A stretch of 64,000 nucleotides of DNA from JANNUT01 sp046331425 (GTDB lineage: Bacteria; Acidobacteriota; Polarisedimenticolia; J045), in NCBI GenBank assembly GCA_046331425.1, contig JAXLQU010000009.1:62001-126000 (forward strand), in the 5' to 3' direction. Position 1 is the stretch's first letter; each line of letters opens with the position of its first letter. This document shows positions 16,988-23,803 of this stretch, piece by piece. A program made the translations under genes and the position numbers. The notes under the pieces were generated by a model. The model did not search any database and was not told the origin of the DNA. It saw only the letters and a program-made list of their open reading frames with translations.

Positions 16988-18874
16988 TCACGGGTGAGGC
17001 GCGGCTGTCGCTGCAGCGAATTGTGCTTGGATCGAGGTTCGAACCAGCGGATGGTAACCTGCGGAGGCTCTTTTGAATATTATTTCAGCGCGTTCCCGCC
17101 ACGGGCCTCCCTTGTCGATCATCGCCTGATAGACCGGACGAATCAGCCGGCGGCGGCCGACGTGGGTGAGAAATCGCTCCAGCACCGCGTCGATCGGTTT
17201 GTATCCCGCGGTGATGCAGCGCGGCAACCATTGCAGCAGGATCTCGGCATTGGCGCTGCTGGTGAAGTTGAAGCTTTGGTCGAGCGAGGCGAGCGATTGA
17301 GGGCTGATCGGCACTGGCAGCGACTGTAGAAAGTGCACCCACTCGTGTGTCGACCAGTCGCCGGTCGCTAACGTGGCGGGGTTCGCGCCATTGGCAAACT
17401 GCGTTGCGGCTCGCTCGACGGCCTCGAATCGGCGGCTGACCGCCCGCGGGGCGTTGGCTGGCAGTCCTGACTGCCCGAGCCATTCCGTCAGACGAATCGA
17501 CTCGAACGCCTCGGGCTGGCCCGCGAACAAACGCTCACGCACGTCGGTCACGAAGGATGGCGTGTCGGTCGAGCGCATCGCGAGTCGATCGAATCGCTCG
17601 CGCAAGAATCGATCGAACGCTGCGCGCCCTGCCGTTTCTTCCAGCAAACGCAGCAACAGATACCCTTTTTCGTAAGGCACGTCGCCGCCCAGATCGTCCG
17701 GTGGCTCGTTCGGTCCAAGTGTGAGTCGTAGAGCTGTGCTCGTGCTGGTCGATTCCGCCCGTTTCAAGGCGTCGTCCAGGTCGCGCCGCCCCAAGACGGC
17801 GAGCATCTCGCTGTAGTCGCGGCCGCGCAGTTGTTCCATCAAGCGACGCTCGACGTAGGTGGTGACACCTTCATTGAGCCAGAATTCGTTCCATGTCGCG
17901 TTGGTCACGAGGTTCCCCGACCAAGAGTGCGCCAGCTCATGCGCGATCAGTGCAACCAAGGATTTGTCCCCGGCCAAGATCGTGGGCGTCGCGAACGTCA
18001 GCTTTGGATTTTCCATCCCTCCAAACGGGAAACTGGCCGGCAGAATCAGCACGTCGTAGCGGCCCCACCGATACGGTCCATACAACGTTTCCGCCGCCTG
18101 CATCATCACGTCGACTTCATCCAACTCCTCGGCTGCAGCCTCGACGATCGTCGGGTCGGCGTATACGCCGGTGCGCGGGCCGGTCGCACGAAACGCGTAA
18201 TCGCCCACGGCGAGCGCCATGAGATACGACGGAATCGGCAACGGCATGTGAAAGCGATAGCGACCATCGGCGATCGGCGCGGTGGGGTTTTCGGCACTCA
18301 TCAGCGCCATCGCACCAGGCGGTACGTGAATCTGGGCATCGTAGGTGAACCGCACCGCAGGAGAGTCTTGCAGCGGTATCCAACTGCGCGCCGCGATCGA
18401 CTGCGATTGGGTGAACAGCATCGGCTGGCGCTTGCCGGGAGTGCTTTCGGCAGGCAGCCACAACAGGGCACTCGCCTCCGGTCCGGTGTGGTAGACGATC
18501 GCGACCTTCTCGGTGCGGGATGTGGTTTCGATCGCCAGGGCCCGGCCGCGCACCGGGTCGGGCGGTGCGAGCGTGAAGCCGAGCGATGCACCCTCGGGGA
18601 GACTTTTCACCGACTCGATCGTCAATCCTTCAGTGTCCAGCCAAAGCTGCGTGGCCGAAGGATCATGACGAAAGAGCGTCAGCGTCGCTGTGCCGTCCAG
18701 CTTCTTGGAGTCGAAGTCAACGGTGAGTTCCAGGTCCAGATGTGTGACCGCAATCTCATCCGGTCGCGCGACGCTGTGTGGGTCGGCCGGAATGGACGTA
18801 GGAGGTGACTCTTTTGTCGGGGGGGCCCCGCATGCGGTCAACACGAGTAGTCCGATCATCAGGAAACGATGCAT
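16988..18874 (-). CDS. M1-family aminopeptidase lipoprotein (leukotriene A4 hydrolase-like)
   Basis: Zinc aminopeptidase of 628 residues, predicted to be lipid-anchored: the signal MHRFLMIGLLVLTAC has a lipobox with Cys15. The beta-sandwich N-domain is followed by the substrate-binding GGMEN (285-289), zinc ligands HELAH (312-316) and the third ligand E335 in NEGVTTY. The C-terminal part is a helical-repeat domain of the LTA4-hydrolase type. It probably trims peptides at the cell surface or in the periplasm. It is divergent from the cyclophilin gene, with 60 bp between the starts. Confidence 0.94.
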   Translation of the reverse strand: MHRFLMIGLLVLTACGAPPTKESPPTSIPADPHSVARPDEIAVTHLDLELTVDFDSKKLDGTATLTLFRHDPSATQLWLDTEGLTIESVKSLPEGASLGFTLAPPDPVRGRALAIETTSRTEKVAIVYHTGPEASALLWLPAESTPGKRQPMLFTQSQSIAARSWIPLQDSPAVRFTYDAQIHVPPGAMALMSAENPTAPIADGRYRFHMPLPIPSYLMALAVGDYAFRATGPRTGVYADPTIVEAAAEELDEVDVMMQAAETLYGPYRWGRYDVLILPASFPFGGMENPKLTFATPTILAGDKSLVALIAHELAHSWSGNLVTNATWNEFWLNEGVTTYVERRLMEQLRGRDYSEMLAVLGRRDLDDALKRAESTSTSTALRLTLGPNEPPDDLGGDVPYEKGYLLLRLLEETAGRAAFDRFLRERFDRLAMRSTDTPSFVTDVRERLFAGQPEAFESIRLTEWLGQSGLPANAPRAVSRRFEAVERAATQFANGANPATLATGDWSTHEWVHFLQSLPVPISPQSLASLDQSFNFTSSANAEILLQWLPRCITAGYKPIDAVLERFLTHVGRRRLIRPVYQAMIDKGGPWRERAEIIFKRASAGYHPLVRTSIQAQFAAATAAPHP

Positions 18875-18934
18875 GCCAGCGATTGTAGAGTGTCGATCGT
18901 AGAATGCCCGCACCGTTCGTCTCGGAGGCCACTC

Positions 18935-19846
18935 ATGGCAAGGCAGAGGATCGTCGTTGGGCTCTTGATCTCGATTGGTTTCTGGGCAGCGGCTCAGCCC
19001 ACGCCGCCCGAGCCAGCGCAGGACGTGGCGGTGCTCAGCACACCCTACGGCGAGATCGTCTGGCGCTTCTTGCCCGAGGCCGCACCGGGTCACGTCGCGT
19101 ATGTAAAGGAACTGATCGGCAAAGGGTTCTACGACGGAACTACGATGCATCGTGTGATCCCGCACTTCGTGGTGCAGGGTGGTGATCCGAACTCCAAAGA
19201 CAGCGATCGGGCCAACGATGGCGAGGGGCAAGCCGAGCGCACACTCGAGGCGGAGTTCAGCCCCAATCTGCACTATCGGCCGGGTACCGTTGGAATGGCA
19301 CGCGATACCGACCCGGACTCAGGCTCGTGTCAGTACTTCATCGCGATCGACGATATCCCGCGCCTTGACGGCAAATACACGATCTTCGCGGAAGTCGTTT
19401 CCGGACTCGATGTAGCCCGACGCATCGCGCAGCTGCCGCGCGACACCAACGACAACCCACTCGAGCGCGTGCTGGTGAAAGCACGACTGGAGAAGCGAAC
19501 GCTACCTCACGCCATCGTCTCGGCAACGGCCGCGGCAGTCAGCGGCGAGACGATCACCGGCCCCGACAAGCCCAAACCGTACGATCCGAAGGATGGTCAA
19601 TGGGTCGCGCCGACCCTGCAGACGAAACTCGCGGCTCAGGAGAGAAAGCTCCGCCTGGATCTATCGATCGCCGCGGACGGCTCGGTGCTCGATGTGCGAT
19701 TCACCGATCCAGCCTCCACCAACGTCAACGAGGTGTTGGCGGCGGCGCGTGCTTGGCGATTCACGCCGGCTACCTACGCCGGCGCCGCTGCCAAGGTGCG
19801 GATCGAGATCGACTCCGATGGAACGGGCCTCGGCCCGCCGCGGTGA
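18935..19846 (+). CDS. Periplasmic cyclophilin-type peptidyl-prolyl isomerase with C-terminal TonB-C-like domain
   Basis: A 303-residue exported protein. After a signal peptide (about 1-21) comes a cyclophilin domain (about 30-185) with MHRVIPHFVVQGGDP, GTVGMARDTDPDSGSCQYFIAID and LDGKYTIFAEV. The last roughly 85 residues (LRLDLSIAADGSVLDVRF..VLAAARAWRFTPATY..VRIEID) look like the TonB C-terminal fold, a beta strand with a DGSV turn followed by a W-x-F/Y-x-P segment. This is an unusual partner for a cyclophilin. GGAGG lies 7 bases before the ATG. It could fold outer-membrane or periplasmic proteins, with the C-domain docking to the wall or a receptor; this role is inference. Confidence 0.87.
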   Translation: MARQRIVVGLLISIGFWAAAQPTPPEPAQDVAVLSTPYGEIVWRFLPEAAPGHVAYVKELIGKGFYDGTTMHRVIPHFVVQGGDPNSKDSDRANDGEGQAERTLEAEFSPNLHYRPGTVGMARDTDPDSGSCQYFIAIDDIPRLDGKYTIFAEVVSGLDVARRIAQLPRDTNDNPLERVLVKARLEKRTLPHAIVSATAAAVSGETITGPDKPKPYDPKDGQWVAPTLQTKLAAQERKLRLDLSIAADGSVLDVRFTDPASTNVNEVLAAARAWRFTPATYAGAAAKVRIEIDSDGTGLGPPR

Positions 19847-19882
19847 CGCCGCGATACTCCCCGTCGTGGTTGAGTCGGCTGC

Positions 19883-20422
19883 TCAGTGAAAGTCGTCGCG
19901 GGAGCCCTCTTCGAACCGCTCAGCCAACAGCGAGCGCAACGCTTGGCGTGACTCGCGTCGAAGTATCTGAGCGCGTTTCGAATCGATCGACAAGATCTCG
20001 CTGATCTCCTCCAACGAGAACCCTTCGATGTCATGCAGCGTGAACATGACGCGATACAACACCGGCAGTCGTTCGACGCAAGCGCGCGCCATTTCTGTCC
20101 CACTCGACGGTTGCGTCAGCACCGGCCAGGACGCGACCGGCGCGAGGTGATGCCCTTGGGCGTCGAACCTCGGCAACAGCCGCGGTTCCGTGAGAGCACG
20201 GGTGGCACTGTGTGTCACCAACCGGCGCGATGCTTCACGCGCGACCTCGCGACGCAGCGTGTTCTTCGGCCGCCCGGTGGCCGCATCGAGAACATCGGTG
20301 ACACATCGAGATGCATCCCCGATGCCGCCCAGCAAGCGGTGCGCCAGGCGGAGCAGCGGCTCGACGTGTGGTGTGTCTTGTTGCGCGACCCTCGTAGGCC
20401 TATGAGCTGCGGCCGAATCCAT
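19883..20422 (-). CDS. Sigma-70-like protein with region 4 and degenerate region 2
   Basis: A 179-residue protein whose C-terminal third resembles sigma-70 region 4 (LPVLYRVMFTLHDIEGFSLEEISEILSI, then SKRAQILRRESRQALRSLL), a helix-turn-helix that in ECF factors contacts the -35 element. The N-terminal part (about 1-110) is helical and Arg/Ala-rich but lacks a clear region-2 core-binding motif. It may be a diverged ECF factor, an accessory DNA-binding protein or a decaying sigma gene. It is the last gene of the AhpD-sigma cluster, 73 bp after the anti-sigma gene. Confidence 0.7.
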   Translation of the reverse strand: MDSAAAHRPTRVAQQDTPHVEPLLRLAHRLLGGIGDASRCVTDVLDAATGRPKNTLRREVAREASRRLVTHSATRALTEPRLLPRFDAQGHHLAPVASWPVLTQPSSGTEMARACVERLPVLYRVMFTLHDIEGFSLEEISEILSIDSKRAQILRRESRQALRSLLAERFEEGSRDDFH

Positions 20423-20495
20423 CGCCTCGTCCTCTGGAAGGGTCTGACTTGCCCCTCAACGTGGATGAGACGCGCGAATACGTCCAAAAGATTCA

Positions 20496-20762
20496 TCAAT
20501 TCTCGGAGGAGTTTGCGGGCGGCGGGAGGCGCTTGCGAAGTTCGGCCAGGACGTTGTCAGCCATTCTTTGGAAGATCGCGTCGGGCAGTGTGAGGGTCGC
20601 GCTCTCGGTGACCAGACGAATCGTCTTGCGCGTCGAATCGTAGAGTGCCGTGCAATGACTGCAATGCCCCAAATGGTAGTCGAGCAACTGGCGCTGTTCC
20701 GGCGCCAGCTCTTGGTCGAGGTAGGCTGACAACTGTTCGACCACGTCGCGACAGCTAAGCAT
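20496..20762 (-). CDS. Small zinc-finger (zf-HC2) anti-sigma factor
   Basis: An 88-residue soluble protein with the zinc-binding anti-sigma signature H-x3-C-x2-C in YHLGHCSHC (about residues 27-35), as in ZAS-family anti-sigma factors such as RsrA or ChrR. No membrane segment is present, so it should act in the cytoplasm. Its ATG (20762) lies inside the end of the sigma-fusion gene (8-base overlap), so the two are translationally coupled and most likely partners. ZAS proteins often sense redox state through zinc thiolates; this one has two Cys in the finger plus Cys4. Confidence 0.85.
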   Translation of the reverse strand: MLSCRDVVEQLSAYLDQELAPEQRQLLDYHLGHCSHCTALYDSTRKTIRLVTESATLTLPDAIFQRMADNVLAELRKRLPPPANSSEN

Positions 20763-22152
20763 CGAGGCGCTCCCTGGGACCCGCAAAGTATGGGGTCAAT
20801 GCCACACGAAGCATCGCCCGGCCTCGCAATAGTCGCGTTTTCATGGTCGCAAGCGGCAACCCCAGAAGCTCGGCCGTCTCCTCGCCGGAGAGTCCCTGCA
20901 TGTCCCGCAAGACAACGGGGAGCCGGTGGACCGCGGGCAATGCCGCGAGTTCGCGCTCCACCAGCGCCAGGCACTCCGTTCGCGAGTAGATCGACTCGGG
21001 ATCGTCGCACCAGCGCTGCGCGGGTCTTGGCCGCAGCCCCGCTTCCTCGAAGGCCGGTTCGAGAGCCGGATCGACGCTTTCGAGCCTACGGTCTCGCCGC
21101 ATCACTTGGAGCGCCTCGTTGATTGCGATCCGCGTGAGCCAGGTCGAGAACCGCGCGTCGCCCCGAAACTCGGCGATGTGCTCGTAGGCTTTGATGAACG
21201 CATTCTGAACGTGGTCCTCGGCATCGTCGGCCCGGCCGGTCAGCCCCACGATCGATCGCCAGACGGTTTGTCCGTGACGTGTGATCAACTGCCCAAAGGC
21301 AGCCATGTCACCTGCCTGTACCTGTTGGACCAACGCTGAGTCCTCATCGATGACGGTCGAGCGCTCGGGCTCGCACGTTCGACGCGGTTCGGCGGCAACA
21401 GGATTCAAGATTTGCTCAATAAACTCAAAATTGACGTCGGCGGGGGGGTTGAGGCCACGCTGGCAGACAGACTCGTATTCGGCCCAGGCCGCCAGCGCGC
21501 GGCGCTCGCTGGCGGCGGGAGCCTCATCGAATACCTCGACTGAGAAGGTCGATCCCAAACGCGCCAGTTGCTCCAGTCGATCCTCGTCATACCCCAAGTT
21601 GACGAGCATCTCCCCATGCAGCGCTGCGCCCGCAGCATTGCGATGGGCGATCGCTTCCATGAAAAGCAGCTCCTCTCGCTGCGCGCGGGTGAGTGTGCCG
21701 CGGCAGGCGAGCAACGAGTGCAGCGTTTGCGCCTCGGCACTCACCAGCGTCGGACAGACGGCTTGAGCCTCGAACAGCTTCGGTACGAAGCCGAAGATCT
21801 CGAGCAGGGTCTCTCGCGCATCGATGGTGGGGGTCGCGGCGGTGACGGTCGCATCGCCGGCGCAGTCGATGTCCAAGCACAGCGCGCGGAGGCAACGAGC
21901 GAACGCGACCACCGCGATCGATTCGATCGCGCCGGCCGGTGTCATTCCCCGCGAGTTCAGGTGACTGAGCCTCATTTCGAGGTCGGACTCATTCCATGTC
22001 ACGGCGTGATCAAACAGACGACGCTTGTCCGCCAGCGGCAGATCACCACGATTCCCAAGCAGCACGTCACGCAGTGGATGAAACGCTGGCGGGAGCGGTC
22101 GAGTGATGGGCGTCTTCCGATCCAAGCGATCAGTCGGCGGATCGTGCGGCAT
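20755..22152 (-). CDS. ECF sigma factor with N-terminal AhpD-like domain
   Basis: A 465-residue fusion. Residues about 40-250 form a helical AhpD/carboxymuconolactone-decarboxylase-like region, and residues about 271-353 are sigma region 2 (LVQQVQAGDMAAFGQLI, DAEDHVQNAFIKAYEHI, FSTWLTRIAINEAL). Residues about 393-453 are region 4 (ELAALPAVHRLPVVLRD, ETAELLGLPLATMKTRL). The segment EIFGFVPKLFEAQ..TLTRAQREELLFMEAIAHRNAAG aligns without gaps to the protein encoded upstream (EYGFLPRFFGAQ..ALTRKRKEYIFLVCSAANLSTYC). Both catalytic Cys positions are Gly here, while the His is kept. ATG 22152 lies 23 bases inside the upstream gene. I infer a sigma factor controlled through a catalytically dead AhpD module. 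Confidence 0.85.
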   Translation of the reverse strand: MPHDPPTDRLDRKTPITRPLPPAFHPLRDVLLGNRGDLPLADKRRLFDHAVTWNESDLEMRLSHLNSRGMTPAGAIESIAVVAFARCLRALCLDIDCAGDATVTAATPTIDARETLLEIFGFVPKLFEAQAVCPTLVSAEAQTLHSLLACRGTLTRAQREELLFMEAIAHRNAAGAALHGEMLVNLGYDEDRLEQLARLGSTFSVEVFDEAPAASERRALAAWAEYESVCQRGLNPPADVNFEFIEQILNPVAAEPRRTCEPERSTVIDEDSALVQQVQAGDMAAFGQLITRHGQTVWRSIVGLTGRADDAEDHVQNAFIKAYEHIAEFRGDARFSTWLTRIAINEALQVMRRDRRLESVDPALEPAFEEAGLRPRPAQRWCDDPESIYSRTECLALVERELAALPAVHRLPVVLRDMQGLSGEETAELLGLPLATMKTRLLRGRAMLRVALTPYFAGPRERLDA

Positions 22153-22726
22153 CGCGGCCGAGGCGTTGCTGGCGCTCTTCCAGGAAGTGGAGCTTCGAGG
22201 TTTCGAAGTCGGGCTCGGCACCCAGCCCAAACGACACGAAGTTCGCAAACTTGACGAGACCCACCAACACCACGGTCTCGAGAATCTCCTCATCGGTGAA
22301 GCCGTAGCGCCGCAGCGTGTCGATGTCTTTGCCAGAGACCCTGGTCGGGTTGTCGTTGAGTTTGCAGGCGTAGTTCAGCAACGCTCGATCGGTCATCGGT
22401 AGATCGGCGTCGAGATAGTTCAGCGCGATCTGCTCCGGTTCCGGCCCTTCGAGTCCGAGCATACGGACGATTTCGCAGTGGGCGCTGACACAGTAGGTGC
22501 TGAGGTTGGCGGCCGAGCAGACCAAGAAGATGTACTCCTTGCGCTTGCGGGTGAGTGCGCCCTGCTTGATTAGGATCGCGTCGATCAGCGTCACCTCAGC
22601 CTCGATCAGGTCCGGCCGAAGTCCTTGCGCTCCAAAGAACCGGGGGAGGAATCCGTACTCCCGCTTGAGCGCTTGAAGTGGCGCGAAATCGTCTGGATTG
22701 AGCGTGCCTTCATCGAGATAACTCAC
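22130..22726 (-). CDS. AhpD-like / carboxymuconolactone decarboxylase-family protein (peroxidase-related)
   Basis: A 198-residue alpha-helical protein of the AhpD superfamily, with the thiol motif in STYCVSAHCEIVR (Cys-x4-Cys with the His just before the second Cys). AhpD proteins reduce peroxides or peroxiredoxins through this Cys pair; related CMD proteins are lyases. The GTG start at 22726 follows AGGAGGGGTT, a strong ribosome site. It overlaps the sigma-fusion gene by 23 bases and heads the cluster, so it is probably its sensor, effector or target. Confidence 0.88.
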   Translation of the reverse strand: MSYLDEGTLNPDDFAPLQALKREYGFLPRFFGAQGLRPDLIEAEVTLIDAILIKQGALTRKRKEYIFLVCSAANLSTYCVSAHCEIVRMLGLEGPEPEQIALNYLDADLPMTDRALLNYACKLNDNPTRVSGKDIDTLRRYGFTDEEILETVVLVGLVKFANFVSFGLGAEPDFETSKLHFLEERQQRLGRDAARSAD

Positions 22727-22834
22727 AACCCCTCCTACCTACTGGCCCCTTGGAGTCGGGACAATTTACACCCAAGGCGATCGATCCGCGGGGGGTTTGG
22801 TACGGGCAAAAGGCAGGAAGTGTCACAAACGGAA

Positions 22835-22860
22835 CGCCCCCCGGCCGACTCCGGGGGGCG
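22835..22860 (-). terminator. Intrinsic terminator after the 22879-23731 secreted-protein gene
   Basis: A perfect 10-bp stem (CGCCCCCCGG at 22835-22844 with CCGGGGGGCG at 22851-22860) and 6-base loop. On the minus strand it is followed by TTCCGTTTGTG. It lies 18 bases beyond the stop of the upstream gene and before the AhpD gene promoter, insulating the two clusters. Confidence 0.75.
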
Positions 22861-22878
22861 CCCTTGGACCGAAGAAGC

Positions 22879-23731
22879 TCAGTCCGCCACGTTCAGCGTG
22901 TAGTCGAAGTTGCAAGGGGAGCAGGCCGAGGTCGGGCTTTTCTGACAGCGGGTCTCGACCTTGGTGACGCTGTAGAAGTCGCCGCCATTGGTGTGAACAA
23001 GGCCGGCGTCGAGTCCGTTGACGTTGATCAGCGAGCTGGGGCCGTCTTCTGTGATCACGACTTGCACACTGTGCGGTCCGGTTGCCTCGAAGAAGACGTC
23101 CATGTCGCGCGGGGTCACGCTCTCCCACAGCACGTCGTAGTTCCACAGGCAATCTCGCGTGCTATCGGCAGGATCGGAGATCGACCCGTGGTAGTCGGTC
23201 GAGGCGAACCAGAAGCCGTCGTGGATGTTGTCGCCGGCTCCGCCACCTGACGCCGTGAACTTGAGATCCAGGTCGAGCTTGCATGTTTGCGTTCCGCTGG
23301 CGTTGCAGATGGCGGTGATGCGGGTGGCTTGCGCCATGCCGCGAATCGCGCCCGGCATCCCATTCTTGACCGGCATGAGCGAAAGAGTCATCGGGCTGCC
23401 GGCGCTCGGCGCCGGATACAGAATCACCGTAAGGTCCTGCGTACCGGAGTTCACGAACTTCGCAGCCAAGTCCTTGGCGCGATTCGGGATCCCACAGTTC
23501 GACCTCGCCGTCGCGCGGATCGATGGTACGTGTGAACGTCCGTCGCACGCTCGGCTTGGTACGGCTTCCTGAACTCGATGTCTCCGTCTCGGACCGGCTG
23601 CCCGCCGTGGCGAACAGGTCGTTGTCGCGTTCGGCGCCGGGGCGTGACGGGGACAATTGTGCGAATGCAGCGCTGGTCATCAGCAAGAGTGTGGCGGTGA
23701 GGGTGAGAGCGGTGATTCGAGTGCGGTCCAT
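22879..23731 (-). CDS. Secreted protein of unknown function, interrupted by a 1-nt frameshift
   Basis: The first frame (from ATG 23731) has a clear signal peptide (ALTLTATLLLMTSAAFA, cleavage near residue 24), a polar linker, and runs to DPRDGEVELW. The rest continues in another frame from PNRAKDLAAKF to the stop as FDYTLNVAD. The frames join if one G is removed from the GGG run near 23487-23493, and the gene length modulo 3 agrees with one extra base. The mature part is beta-rich with Cys pairs (AICNASGTQTCKLDLDLKF, TRCQKSPTSACSPC) and Gly/Asp-rich turns. I do not recognise a family. It lies 72 bp after the CHAT gene, same direction. Confidence 0.7.
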
Positions 23732-23803
23732 GAGTGCTCCTTTCGGTCTGTGTGGCGGCTTGTGGCCGGGTTCACAAAGGAGGTCCCAGGAACCAGCTCG
23801 GTG

